Shown: one piece after another, positions 52,590 through 63,669 of the stretch
How positions within the stretch are numbered: the first letter of the stretch is position 1
Layout of the letters: each line of letters begins with the position of its first letter
Assembly (NCBI GenBank): GCA_947184155.2
Contig: CAMXCT020002358.1
Span: 35,001 to 99,000, forward strand
Direction: 5' to 3'
Origin: Cladocopium goreaui
Lineage: Eukaryota > Sar > Dinophyceae > Suessiales > Symbiodiniaceae
DNA length: 64,000 nucleotides
The notes under the pieces: generated by a model
Databases searched by the model: none
What the model saw: only the letters and a program-made list of their open reading frames with translations
Told to the model about the DNA's origin: nothing
Translations under genes and position numbers: made by a program

Positions 52590-52910
52590 TTGGGCTGCAA
52601 TTTTTCCCGGCAACTTGGGAACATGGAAGTATTTGGAAAGCTGGAACGTGGGAAGCTGGGGAATCTGGGATCTGGCACCTTTAGGAACCTGCGCACTTGG
52701 AAACCTAGGAATCTAGGACTTTGGGAACTTGGGACCCTTAACCTGACTTTGGAACCTTATCGTGGAACCTGACTTTGGATTTGTTTGTCGGCAGTTGGCA
52801 ACATTACTTGGGAACATTACTTGGGAATCTTGCATTCTTACTTGGGAATCTTATCTGGGAACTGGAAACAGCACTTGGGAACCTGGAACGTGTGTGGAAC
52901 TGCTTCGGAG
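52590..52910. repeat. TTGGGAAC-type degenerate minisatellite
   Basis: Repeated ACTTGGGAACNT/GCTGGAAC motifs upstream of the copy 1 gene. Recurs in units 2 (about 55936-56256) and 3 (about 59280-59600). A related TTGGAACGCT repeat is at 63440. Confidence 0.7.
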
Positions 52911-53254
52911 ACCTTTACCATGGCTGCAAACCCAAAGCATTGTGAGAAGGGTGTTTGGGAAGAGGTTGCCTGGTGGGAGGCTGGGGGATCTGGTGAAGCT
53001 GGAGACACCCCAAAGCATTCTGCTTTACCGACAAACAAGACCTTGAAACTTGCTCAGGCATAATGGAACGCGGAAGAAAAGAGGAGCGACAAAAAACGCC
53101 TGCCCATTTTCATTGGAGGAAAGCTGGTAGGTGAGAGGCGAGCGGTTGCAGAATTGTCGAGGCTGCCTCTGTGGGACATACGAACATACGAAACATGTCC
53201 AAAAAGGGAAACAGAAAATTCCTGGGCGTGAAAAAGAAAGACACGGCAGCAGAC

Positions 53255-56200
53255 TATCCAAGGCTGGTCTTGCGCGAATCCAAGAGCGAAGAATAAACGA
53301 AACTGATACACGTAGTTCTGCTCCAAATGAAGCCACTTTTTCAAGCACTTCTCATGCTAGCAGAAAATGTGGAAAAAATATGGAACCTTAACCACCACAT
53401 CCAAAGCACCCAGAAACAGGAGAATAGGGCCTCACATCTTTCCTTGTGGTATCGACCTGCACAATCTTTTCCGGCTAAAAACAGCAACGTCTTGCCAATG
53501 CAGGCGCAAAGAAAAAGGGATGTGAAAGGATAAAGGACATTCTTCAAACCCGAATATCCGCAATAATCACGAAGATTTGTGAAACACCTAATGGACGAAA
53601 CTGACCACTCAAAATCACTAAAGCAAACTAAAGCAAAATATCCGGGAAGTATATCCAGGAATGACTCGCTTGACACGCCATACCTGATCGCTGTTCTGCA
53701 GGTTGTCTGAGCCTCGAGACAATGGCATTTTGCATGTTTGCGCGCGTGTGTCACACAGTTCTCCTTTCAACACGAACAAGTCCAAGCAACAGCAATTGCG
53801 AATGATGCATTCAGGAGCACCTATGTGCTTGAGCTGCAGCCGTTCCTCGCAATGCGGGCATTTTTTCTTTCACCACGGCTCAAAAGTACACGAAGTGAGC
53901 TGACGTCTTCACAAGATTACCCTTAAAAATGCGCTGCCTGGCTGCATCTCATCACGCAGCCGGAGAGCCGGGTAGAGCCGGGTAGAGCACAACCACGACT
54001 ACAGACTTCCCCCTCACAAATTCACAGTTTTCCACAGCTGTTTCTTGTGATCTGGATGGCTTTTTGGGGCCCTCTTGGCCAAATGACACTTGGTGCCATT
54101 TCCACCATCCCCTGCCATGGTCAGCACATAGGTGGGATCAGCTGCCAAGGCGATGTAGCCGTCATGGAAGAGAAAGAGCTGGTTCTTCTCACATGGGTCA
54201 CTGCGGCCATGTTCCTTCCAGAGATGCACCGGTTCACTGTCCGAAAGAGGATCCATAGGCCCGCTCTTCTTGGAGAACACGATGTCTGGCCGACTGCTCA
54301 GGCGGATTTTGCCGTCCGCAGACCACTTCCATACATTGTTGTCCACGTGATCGTGGCCGGCCCCTCGTTTCTCCCACAAGTGAACCACGGTGCCATTGCG
54401 AGCATCGCGGGCGTGGCCCAAAGTGTGAATGCTGTGGCTGTCCAGTAGCACGGGAACGATCATCAAGCCCTTGCCAATCTCCACATCAGTGACAGGTGGC
54501 AAGGGCACCATCGCCCCACCCCACTGCGCAATGCGTCGCACCATCGCCACAATATCATTTGTGTTGACCAAGGCGTCAATGGCACTGGCCCGGAAGGCTC
54601 CAGTGGGATCATAGTCTTGTGGCAGGTGGACCAGCTTCCCGGTGAGCCTCTGCCGACGATCTTCACTGAGACGGAGGAGCTTCATCATCCAAGACCACAA
54701 GGATGGGGCCAGCATGCCTCGCTTCTCAGCCTCATGGAGGACGCCGAGCTGGAGAACGAAGACAACCGGGGAAGGATATCCCGAGAGGGCATAGTAATCC
54801 AGAATTGCTGCCAAAGCATCGAGGGTCTCAGACGGTTTGGTGCTGGGCCCTTGTCGGAAGATGAAATTCAGGATGACCTCAGGTGAAGTGCCGGCCCTCA
54901 GCTTTCCAATGACAGCTTTCACCAGCGGCTTCTCGAAACCCGAGAGGAATCCGACAAGAAAGTTCTGACCCGCAGCGTAGCTTCCTTGGGTGCACAGAGT
55001 TTGGGCTTGGTCTGCCGCATGATCCATGCAAAAGCAGATCTCGTTGCTGGCTGTCCCCAACAAGATTTTCCCTTCTGTGCCAACCTGCTTCACCACAGTG
55101 ATGGCGCTGCCCTCAGCAGTTTTCATCAAGCTTTGCCCCTGCACAGCGGCGTGGTCGACACCTTGATAGACTTCTTGCGCAGTGGCCTTCATCAAAAAAT
55201 GGGCAAGCTGGGCACCATTCCCCATGACGTTCTGTGCATGCTGGGCACCATTCAACATGACGTTGTTCACATGGTGGGCACCATTCCCAATGACGTTGTT
55301 CACATGGTGGGCACCATTCCCCATGACCTTGTTTGCCTCCGCGCCCATGGGTTGGACCACATTCTTCACCTGTTGCTTGACAAATCCATTCCATGCATTG
55401 CCCATGGCTGCGAATCGAGAGAAGGGTGAGCTTGGGTGAAGTCGCTGTTTAAAGAAAAGGCTCCGGAGGGCTGAAGATTCCTGAGAAACAATGTGGTCTC
55501 CAAGGCCCAGCTCATGATGCGTTCGGCCGGTACACCTTGTGCAGTGGATGCTGACTACACACGAATCTGTTGAGCTAGGCTAAGGATGCAACAGAGGCAT
55601 CCAAGATAAAGGACCATCAGCATCTCATCATTGAAATCCACTGGCGAACTTCGAAGAAACCTTCCGCACCAATCAGCACGCAATCAGAACAGCCCAGAAA
55701 TTCTGCCATGTTTGGGAAAAATACATAGGTTTAAACCACCGCACCCACACTGAACACCCACTAAAGTCCACACTTTGCCGGAATGTTGCACTGTGGTTGC
55801 TTTCAAACATAAGCTCCTGGTTTCCAAAGAACAAAGCCGGATAGTTTCTGAGCTGTGAAAAGAGGCGATGAGGTATGATCAGAAGGCGTTGCGCACAAAC
55901 AAGCGGCCATGCATTTTTGGGCCGCCCCAGACTTTTTGGGCTGCAATTTTTCCTGGCAACTTGGGAACATGGAAGTATTTGGAAAGCTGGAACGTGGGAA
56001 GCTGGGGAATCTGGGATCTGGCACCTTTAGGAACCTGCGCACTTGGAAACCTAGGAATATAGGACTTTGGGAACTTGGGACCCTTAACCTGACTTTGGAA
56101 CCTTATCGTGGAACCTGACTTTGGATTTGTTTGTCGGCAGTTGGCAACATTACTTGGGAACATTACTTGGGAATCTTGCATTCTTACTTGGGAATCTTAT

Positions 56201-56600
56201 CTGGGAACTGGAAACAGCACTTGGGAACCTGGAACGTGTGTGGAACTGCTTCGGAGACCTTTACCATGGCTGCAAACCCAAAGCATTGTGAGAAGGGTGT
56301 TTGGGAAGAGGTTGCCTGGTGGGAGGCTGGGGGATCTGGTGAAGCTGGAGACACCCCAAAGCATTCTGCTTTACCGACAAACAAGACCTTGAAACTTGCT
56401 CAGGCATAATGGAACGCGGAAGAAAAGAGGAGCGACGAAAAACGCCTGCCCATTTTCATTGGAGGAAAGCTGGTAGGTGAGAGGCGAGCGGTTGCAGAAT
56501 TGTCGAGGCTGCCTCTGTGGGACATGCGAACATACGAAACATGTCCAAAAAGGGAAACAGAAAATTCCTGGGCGTGAAAAAGAAAGAGACGGCAGCAGAC
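53255..56600. repeat. 3.35 kb gene-bearing tandem unit 2
   Basis: Nearly identical to unit 1 across gene and spacer. The few differences include a small insertion near 53620. Confidence 0.9.
54014..55405 (-). CDS. 11-mer-repeat and beta-trefoil-like protein, copy 2 (463 aa)
   Basis: Translation identical to copy 3; differs from copy 1 at residues 291 (Arg) and 321 (Leu). Same start context and same flanks, about 2 kb of spacer on each side. The copies are independent full-length genes, not exons: each has its own ATG and stop. Confidence 0.75.
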   Translation of the reverse strand: MGNAWNGFVKQQVKNVVQPMGAEANKVMGNGAHHVNNVIGNGAHHVNNVMLNGAQHAQNVMGNGAQLAHFLMKATAQEVYQGVDHAAVQGQSLMKTAEGSAITVVKQVGTEGKILLGTASNEICFCMDHAADQAQTLCTQGSYAAGQNFLVGFLSGFEKPLVKAVIGKLRAGTSPEVILNFIFRQGPSTKPSETLDALAAILDYYALSGYPSPVVFVLQLGVLHEAEKRGMLAPSLWSWMMKLLRLSEDRRQRLTGKLVHLPQDYDPTGAFRASAIDALVNTNDIVAMVRRIAQWGGAMVPLPPVTDVEIGKGLMIVPVLLDSHSIHTLGHARDARNGTVVHLWEKRGAGHDHVDNNVWKWSADGKIRLSSRPDIVFSKKSGPMDPLSDSEPVHLWKEHGRSDPCEKNQLFLFHDGYIALAADPTYVLTMAGDGGNGTKCHLAKRAPKSHPDHKKQLWKTVNL

Positions 56601-59600
56601 TATCCATGGCTGGTCTTGCGCGAATCCAAGAGCGAAGAATAAACGAAACTGATACACGTAGTTCTGCTCCAAATGAAGCCACTTTTTCAAGCACTTCTCA
56701 TGCTAGCAGAAAATGTGGAAAAAATATGGAACCTTAACCACCACATCCAAAGCACCCAGAAACAGGAGAATAGGGCCTCACATCTTTCCTTGTGGTATCG
56801 ACCTGCACAATCTTTTCCGGCTAAAAACAGCAACGTCTTGCCAATGCAGGCGCAAAGAAAAAGGGATGTGAAAGGATAAAGGACATTCTTCAAACCCGAA
56901 TATCCGCAATAATCACGAAGATTTGTGAAACACCTAATGGACGAAACTGACCACTCAAAATCAAAAGCAAACAAAAGCAAGATATCCGGGAAGTATATCC
57001 AGGAATGACTCGCTTGACACGCCATACCTGATCGCTGTTCTGCAGGTTGTCTGAGCCTCGAGACAATGGCATTTTGCATGTTTGCGCGCGTGTGTCACAC
57101 AGTTCTCCTTTCAACACGAACAAGTCCAAGCAACAGCAATTGCGAATGATGCATTCAGGAGCACCTATGTGCTTGAGCTGCAGCCGTTCCTCGCAATGCG
57201 GGCATTTTTTCTTTCACCACGGCTCAAAAGTACACGAAGTGAGCTGACGTCTTCACAAGATTACCCTTAAAAATGCGCTGCCTGGCTGCATCTCATCACG
57301 CAGCCGGAGAGCCGGGTAGAGCCGGGTAGAGCACAACCACGACTACAGACTTCCCCCTCACAAATTCACAGTTTTCCACAGCTGTTTCTTGTGATCTGGA
57401 TGGCTTTTTGGGGCCCTCTTGGCCAAATGACACTTGGTGCCATTTCCACCATCCCCTGCCATGGTCAGCACATAGGTGGGATCAGCTGCCAAGGCGATGT
57501 AGCCGTCATGGAAGAGAAAGAGCTGGTTCTTCTCACATGGGTCACTGCGGCCATGTTCCTTCCAGAGATGCACCGGTTCACTGTCCGAAAGAGGATCCAT
57601 AGGCCCGCTCTTCTTGGAGAACACGATGTCTGGCCGACTGCTCAGGCGGATTTTGCCGTCCGCAGACCACTTCCATACATTGTTGTCCACGTGATCGTGG
57701 CCGGCCCCTCGTTTCTCCCACAAGTGAACCACGGTGCCATTGCGAGCATCGCGGGCGTGGCCCAAAGTGTGAATGCTGTGGCTGTCCAGTAGCACGGGAA
57801 CGATCATCAAGCCCTTGCCAATCTCCACATCAGTGACAGGTGGCAAGGGCACCATCGCCCCACCCCACTGCGCAATGCGTCGCACCATCGCCACAATATC
57901 ATTTGTGTTGACCAAGGCGTCAATGGCACTGGCCCGGAAGGCTCCAGTGGGATCATAGTCTTGTGGCAGGTGGACCAGCTTCCCGGTGAGCCTCTGCCGA
58001 CGATCTTCACTGAGACGGAGGAGCTTCATCATCCAAGACCACAAGGATGGGGCCAGCATGCCTCGCTTCTCAGCCTCATGGAGGACGCCGAGCTGGAGAA
58101 CGAAGACAACCGGGGAAGGATATCCCGAGAGGGCATAGTAATCCAGAATTGCTGCCAAAGCATCGAGGGTCTCAGACGGTTTGGTGCTGGGCCCTTGTCG
58201 GAAGATGAAATTCAGGATGACCTCAGGTGAAGTGCCGGCCCTCAGCTTTCCAATGACAGCTTTCACCAGCGGCTTCTCGAAACCCGAGAGGAATCCGACA
58301 AGAAAGTTCTGACCCGCAGCGTAGCTTCCTTGGGTGCACAGAGTTTGGGCTTGGTCTGCCGCATGATCCATGCAAAAGCAGATCTCGTTGCTGGCTGTCC
58401 CCAACAAGATTTTCCCTTCTGTGCCAACCTGCTTCACCACAGTGATGGCGCTGCCCTCAGCAGTTTTCATCAAGCTTTGCCCCTGCACAGCGGCGTGGTC
58501 GACACCTTGATAGACTTCTTGCGCAGTGGCCTTCATCAAAAAATGGGCAAGCTGGGCACCATTCCCCATGACGTTCTGTGCATGCTGGGCACCATTCAAC
58601 ATGACGTTGTTCACATGGTGGGCACCATTCCCAATGACGTTGTTCACATGGTGGGCACCATTCCCCATGACCTTGTTTGCCTCCGCGCCCATGGGTTGGA
58701 CCACATTCTTCACCTGTTGCTTGACAAATCCATTCCATGCATTGCCCATGGCTGCGAATCGAGAGAAGGGTGAGCTTGGGTGAAGTCGCTGTTTAAAGAA
58801 AAGGCTCCGGAGGGCTGAAGATTCCTGAGAAACAATGTGGTCTCCAAGGCCCAGCTCATGATGCGTTCGGCCGGTACACCTTGTGCAGTGGATGCTGACT
58901 ACACACGAATCTGTTGAGCTAGGCTAAGGATGCAACAGAGGCATCCAAGATAAAGGACCATCAGCATCTCATCATTGAAATCCACTGGCGAACTTCGAAG
59001 AAACCTTCCGCACCAATCAGCACGCAATCAGAACAGCCCAGAAATTCTGCCATGTTTGGGAAAAATACATAGGTTTAAACAACCGCACCCACACTAAACA
59101 CCCACTAAAGTCCACACTTTGCCGGAATGTTACACTGTGGTTGCTTTCAAACATAAGCTCCTGGTTTCCAAAGAACAAAGCCGGATAGTTTCTGAGCTGT
59201 GAAAAGAGGCGATGAGGTATGATCAGAAGGCGTTGCGCACAAACAAGCGGCCATGCATTTTTGGGCCGCCCCAGACTTTTTGGGCTGCAATTTTTCCTGG
59301 CAACTTGGGAACATGGAAGTATTTGGAAAGCTGGAACGTGGGAAGCTGGGGAATCTGGGATCTGGCACCTTTAGGAACCTGCGCACTTGGAAACCTAGGA
59401 ATCTAGGACTTTGGGAACTTGGTACCCTTAACCTGACTTTGGAACCTTATCGTGGAACCTGACTTTGGATTTGTTTGTCAGCAGTTGGCAGCATTACTTG
59501 GGAACATTACTTGGGAATCTTGCATTCTTACTTGGGAATCTTATCTGGGAACTGGAAACAGCACTTGGGAACCTGGAACGTGTGTGGAACTGCTTCGGAG

Positions 59601-59933
59601 ACCTTTACCATGGCTGCAAACCCAAAGCATTGTGAGAAGGGTGTTTGGGAAGAGGTTGCCTGGTGGGAGGCTGGGGGATCTGGTGAAGCTGGAGACACCC
59701 CAAAGCATTCTGCTTTACCGACAAACAAGACCTTGAAACTTGCTCAGGCATAATGGAACGCGGAAGAAAAGAGGAGCGACAAAAAACGCCTGCCCATTTT
59801 CATTGGAGGAAAGCTGGTAGGTGAGAGGCGAGCGGTTGCAGAATTGTCGAGGCCTCTGTGGGACATACGAAACATGTCCAAAAAGGGAAACAGAAAATTC
59901 CTGGGCGTGAAAAAGGAAGAGACGGCGAAAGAC
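56601..59933. repeat. 3.35 kb gene-bearing tandem unit 3
   Basis: As units 1 and 2. Similarity ends at about 59926-59933 (after GAGACGGC), where an unrelated open frame begins. Confidence 0.9.
57358..58749 (-). CDS. 11-mer-repeat and beta-trefoil-like protein, copy 3 (463 aa)
   Basis: Same protein as copy 2 in every residue. It is the 5'-most copy in transcription order. The near-identity of spacers as well as genes implies very recent amplification or gene conversion. Confidence 0.75.
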   Translation of the reverse strand: MGNAWNGFVKQQVKNVVQPMGAEANKVMGNGAHHVNNVIGNGAHHVNNVMLNGAQHAQNVMGNGAQLAHFLMKATAQEVYQGVDHAAVQGQSLMKTAEGSAITVVKQVGTEGKILLGTASNEICFCMDHAADQAQTLCTQGSYAAGQNFLVGFLSGFEKPLVKAVIGKLRAGTSPEVILNFIFRQGPSTKPSETLDALAAILDYYALSGYPSPVVFVLQLGVLHEAEKRGMLAPSLWSWMMKLLRLSEDRRQRLTGKLVHLPQDYDPTGAFRASAIDALVNTNDIVAMVRRIAQWGGAMVPLPPVTDVEIGKGLMIVPVLLDSHSIHTLGHARDARNGTVVHLWEKRGAGHDHVDNNVWKWSADGKIRLSSRPDIVFSKKSGPMDPLSDSEPVHLWKEHGRSDPCEKNQLFLFHDGYIALAADPTYVLTMAGDGGNGTKCHLAKRAPKSHPDHKKQLWKTVNL

Positions 59934-59934
59934 T

Positions 59935-60191
59935 GAGTTGCTGAACTCAGTGTGCGTCACTATCTGTAAATCATACAAGTACAGCAACAGCTCCTGATAC
60001 AGAGGCATGTAAGGATCGGGTTGGTTTGACAATTTGGACAGCCGTGCCTTGTTGTCGAGTAACCAATGAACCCAGTCATCTTCAGGCCTCGTAAGACCAA
60101 CACTAGCAGTAACGATGTGATCTTTCAAGCTTGGTTCCAAGGGACTGGTCCGCCTGTGAGGTGCGCTCTCGGGACACCCAAAGCTTCTCAT
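59935..60191 (-). pseudogene. Gene fragment cut by the array edge
   Basis: From the ATG at 60191 the frame reads MRSFGCPESAPHRRTSPLEP, later WVHWLLDNKARLSKLSNQ and YQELLLYLYDLQIVTHTEF. It is protein-like until the array boundary at about 59934 and then runs into spacer sequence. Either an exon or a gene truncated by the amplification. Product unknown. Confidence 0.4.
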
Positions 60192-60296
60192 CCGTTCAAC
60201 ATTTGCTCAATTGATCTCAGTTTGACTTCTTAGCATTTTCACTCTTGCGTAGGTCCAAGTGGACAAATCTTCAGCAAACGAGGAGCAATATCTAGG

Positions 60297-60488
60297 ATCT
60301 CATCGGATTTCCCGTGAAAAGGTGCAACCATTGCCATTGGCTTCAACTAAGCTGCGGAAAAAAAGTTTGGTCTCTGTCAAATGATCAAGCAGAATCGTTG
60401 CATAACTTGACCATTGCCTAGAAACATTGTGTTGCCATGCGCCTCCATTGATTGATGAGCCAAGCTCTAAGGTACAGGTGAGCTGCAC
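60297..60488 (-). CDS. Possible exon or ORF fragment
   Basis: The frame MQLTCTLELGSSINGGAWQH continues SSYATILLDHLTETKLFFRS and ends at a stop near 60300. It could belong with the fragment at 59935-60191. A further weak minus frame lies at 60501-60725. Low certainty. Confidence 0.3.
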
Positions 60489-60809
60489 GACTTCAACATA
60501 TCAAACATTGACACGTCTATCAGGTGGTGAATTGAGGTCTGACGGTGAGCAATAATCCGGAGAAGGCTTCTGCCAACTATCTGTGACTACGTTGCCCTTT
60601 AGCAAACATGAACGATTCTTCTTTGCGCAGCATGACTTTAGCAGAAACATCAAACAATTGTGAGCCCCTGCGATCCCTTCTAGGCCAGTCTTTTCTGCTT
60701 TCAAGTTCTGAAGTTCAGACCACACCGGCCAGCGCAGATAGTGATGAACGCCCTTGGCACTTGACCAATAGACTGTCAGAGCTCCAGCATCTGCAGATCA
60801 GGGCACCCC

Positions 60810-62864
60810 TCAGTGGTCCTGGGATGTCATGTCATGAGGTTGTTTGCCATACTTTTCCCAAAATCGGTCTCTGTGCTTTTTGCCTCTTTTGGTCCCACCA
60901 CGTTGCGGACGTCCAAATACATGGCATTGGCAATGGCAGCGTTGCTCAACCGTACAATCATCCCGAAGGTGCAAGCAAGTGTTGCAAAGAAAGCAAAAGT
61001 TCCCCAGGCGCTTGGCTGCGCACCTGGTGTGACTGGAATCTTGACTTTCGGCGTCCAGTCTGTGCCACAAGTCTCTGTTTGCGTACTCACAGGGTTTGCA
61101 CTCCTTGTCGGAACACGAACAATTCCCCAACCCAGGAGTCGTCAAATCCACAAGTTCGGCTCTTCCAAAGAAACCATGGTTATCCGAAGGGCAAGGGACG
61201 TAGCTAGGCATGAGAGAGTTGTGGCAAGCAACTAACGTCACTATCTCTTGGCTGCACTGACTGTCCAGAAACACGATACGTAGCCGATTGTCATGGTGTG
61301 GTTTGTCCCCTGCCTCCTTGATGTTTCCAAGCTGATCCATAAGTTTGCAAAGTTGGTCGGGCGAAGCAGATCGAATGGTTCCTAGGTGGAAATCTCTCCG
61401 CTCAGATGCTGCCATGGTGGACAGGTCAGGTAGATAGTGCAAAGCATCCTCTGAGCGTCCAGAAATCAGTACTATCTTCCCCCTCGCATGCTTGACCTTG
61501 GTCACAGCAGCTCCGATCTTGCGGTCATCCATCGAAAACCACCAAAGCACATTACTCCAGGAGCTCTCAATATATTCGAAGGCTGCTTTTGTGTCCTTGC
61601 TGGGATTCATCAAGAAGATGAAAACAGCCTCAGTCGGCTGAGAACTCAAAAAGCTGCGGCAAACAGTCATCACAGCCATCAATTCCTCCAAAGTGTCGAA
61701 GGGGGCCTCAAATGCTCGTTTTCCTCCCTGCAAGTGATACATGACATCACCCAGTGTCTTCTTGTTGTGGTAAATCCCGGGGATGATCAGTTGCGACAAA
61801 GCCACGTTGTCTTTGATTTGCACCATCCAGTCTTGTGAGGAAAACTGGACAATTCGAAATATGTTGTGGGATGCTGCGCTGAATTGAATTGCAACGTGTA
61901 AAAGCGATTTGACATGTCCATCATGTCCATTGCACCAACTCACTGGCAAAGCATGCAAGTAAAGGCTATGGTCATCAGTTGAAGTGAAGGCCTTTTGGTT
62001 GCAACGGAAAATCAATTCAATCCCAGTGACCTCAAATCTGAATGTCACTTGGCTGAGCCTGCGGGGACTCGAAAGATAACTGGATGTTGAGGACTTTGCT
62101 TCAATCCACTCCTTGGGATTGTTTGGCAGAAACCTTGTTGTGCTTCCCTCCTGCTCTATTACTGCCTGGAGGTGTAGAGAGGTGGCATTTGCAACTTCGA
62201 TTTGCGTGGCAACTGATGCCATGGTATGCATTGGCTCAGTTGTCTTCAGCATGCGACCAGCTATATTCCGAAATTCAACTTGATGCGGTTGTCTGCAAAG
62301 CCGCTTTGCCAAAGCCTTTCGGACAGTAGCTACTGTGTCGACTTCGGTGCATGGAATGACAAAGTCTGGACCACCAAGAACCCCGCACCAAACTGTGAAA
62401 GGCAAGCGTTCCTTTTGACCGAACAAGAGCCCACAGACCACAGTTATGCGAGTCTTGTAGCAGGTTTTCCAGCCGTTGGAAATTAAATACGGCACAGGGG
62501 GTCCTGTGCCTCTCCATATGCCTTCTTGCCCCGAATATTGCACAGAAGTAGTTCCTGAAATCTGAAAAATATTCCTCGGAGGCCAATGTCGAACCAGCTG
62601 AGCGTCGTAACTCAATCCACCTTTGCCTGTGAGAGTGTTCACATGAACGCCCACGCAAGCAGGGTCTGCCAAAGCTCTCCTCATGAGGTTCACAAGAAAG
62701 TCTTCATTGCAAGACTGTTTGGGAGTCCACTGGCAAGTCAAATAGAAGTCGCCATCCTCAGAAACGAGAATACCTTGAAAAGCTCTGGAAAAATGCGCAC
62801 CAGCGTCCATCTCCTGCAAAGCAAGGCACTTTGGCATAATCGCTTTGGGCGAGTTCCATGTCAT
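60810..62864 (-). CDS. 684-aa protein with PI-PLC X-like domain and Cys-rich tail
   Basis: Intronless frame; an in-frame TAA lies 15 bases upstream of the ATG, so the start is well supported. Residues about 345-470 resemble a PI-specific phospholipase C X region: DWMVQIKDNVALSQLIIPG matches the strand before the first catalytic His, FLSSQPTEAVFIFLMN matches the FLxxxPxExV helix-strand, and RGKIVLISGR matches the later GKI strand. The usual IPGTH is IPGIYH, so the first His is displaced, and activity is doubtful. Residues 582-648 are Cys/His-rich (CSCSDKECKPC, CFLCNTC, CHCQCH), likely metal-binding, followed by a basic end. Residues 160-235 are unassigned. Confidence 0.6.
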   Translation of the reverse strand: MTWNSPKAIMPKCLALQEMDAGAHFSRAFQGILVSEDGDFYLTCQWTPKQSCNEDFLVNLMRRALADPACVGVHVNTLTGKGGLSYDAQLVRHWPPRNIFQISGTTSVQYSGQEGIWRGTGPPVPYLISNGWKTCYKTRITVVCGLLFGQKERLPFTVWCGVLGGPDFVIPCTEVDTVATVRKALAKRLCRQPHQVEFRNIAGRMLKTTEPMHTMASVATQIEVANATSLHLQAVIEQEGSTTRFLPNNPKEWIEAKSSTSSYLSSPRRLSQVTFRFEVTGIELIFRCNQKAFTSTDDHSLYLHALPVSWCNGHDGHVKSLLHVAIQFSAASHNIFRIVQFSSQDWMVQIKDNVALSQLIIPGIYHNKKTLGDVMYHLQGGKRAFEAPFDTLEELMAVMTVCRSFLSSQPTEAVFIFLMNPSKDTKAAFEYIESSWSNVLWWFSMDDRKIGAAVTKVKHARGKIVLISGRSEDALHYLPDLSTMAASERRDFHLGTIRSASPDQLCKLMDQLGNIKEAGDKPHHDNRLRIVFLDSQCSQEIVTLVACHNSLMPSYVPCPSDNHGFFGRAELVDLTTPGLGNCSCSDKECKPCEYANRDLWHRLDAESQDSSHTRCAAKRLGNFCFLCNTCLHLRDDCTVEQRCHCQCHVFGRPQRGGTKRGKKHRDRFWEKYGKQPHDMTSQDH

Positions 62865-63430
62865 GCATCTTGAAGCTTATACAACAAAGCACTTGCTGTA
62901 CGCACCAACTTGGACAAGATCCTTGTTGGGCTACCTGATTCTCTTGGCGGCATCTTTAGGGCCCCGGCAATTTAAGGTATTCTTCACGAATGGGTCCCAA
63001 AAACACTTGTGCGGTCAAATGGTTGAAGAGCCTTTGCTACTATTCATGGACAAAATCCTACATCAGTTGATAGGCGCTTTACCCCACTGGATGTGCATCC
63101 ATCCCAAGTGGTGCTGGATCAACCATAGCTCGACTCGCGTGTTTGTTTCTGGCCGCAAAGGGGTGGATACTACTTAGGCTTTGAACGTCTCTTGGTCAGT
63201 TCCGAGGGTCAACCGTTTGCAGCCACCCAACAACAAGCGCAAACTCATCAATGAAAATAACATCATGACATGCGACGCGCGAAGGCGAAAGGAACACAAT
63301 AATCATAAAGCTACAGCTTTTCCGATTACGAAAACGAATTCCGAGGGTAAACTTCATGGCTACTGAAACTTGACCGAACGCAAAACAGTAAAGGCTAGCA
63401 ATGATTGAGAGTTGCGAGGTTCTGGCCCGA
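62865..63430. other. Flank of the PI-PLC-like gene; no supported gene
   Basis: A plus-strand frame of 110 codons at 62845-63177 overlaps the gene start and has no coding character I trust. Nothing else is visible. Confidence 0.4.
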
Positions 63431-63439
63431 TCAGCGGCC

Positions 63440-63592
63440 GAATGGTTGGGGCCTGGAACGTTTGGAACACTTGAAACGCTTGGAAGTTTGCCTCAAACGC
63501 TGCTAAATCTTGGAACACTCAGATCGGTTGGAACGCTTGCAACAATTGGAACACTTGGAAGGCTTGCAACACTAGAAAGTATAGGTGTCAGA
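63440..63592. repeat. TTGGAACGCT degenerate minisatellite
   Basis: TTGGAACACTTGAAACGCTT-type 9-10 bp repeats. The plus frame reads as GTLETLGSLPQTLLNLGTL, a by-product of the repeat. Confidence 0.75.
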
Positions 63593-63669
63593 ACAAAACC
63601 AAATGAACGTCTTAGAGAGATTTAAACGAAAGCCGGATCTTTTGCAACTGAAGCTGTTGAAGTTGAATG

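Larger units (their letters stand above)
49911..53254. repeat. 3.35 kb gene-bearing tandem unit 1
   Basis: Begins TATCCATGGCTGATCTTGCG and contains the 463-codon gene on the minus strand. Upstream of 49911 the sequence is unrelated to the array. Confidence 0.9.

Noticed and set aside
50701-58783. Plus-strand ORFs of 60-147 codons over the 463-aa genes
   Set aside because: Antisense shadows. The minus frame is longer, complete and has domain-like features.
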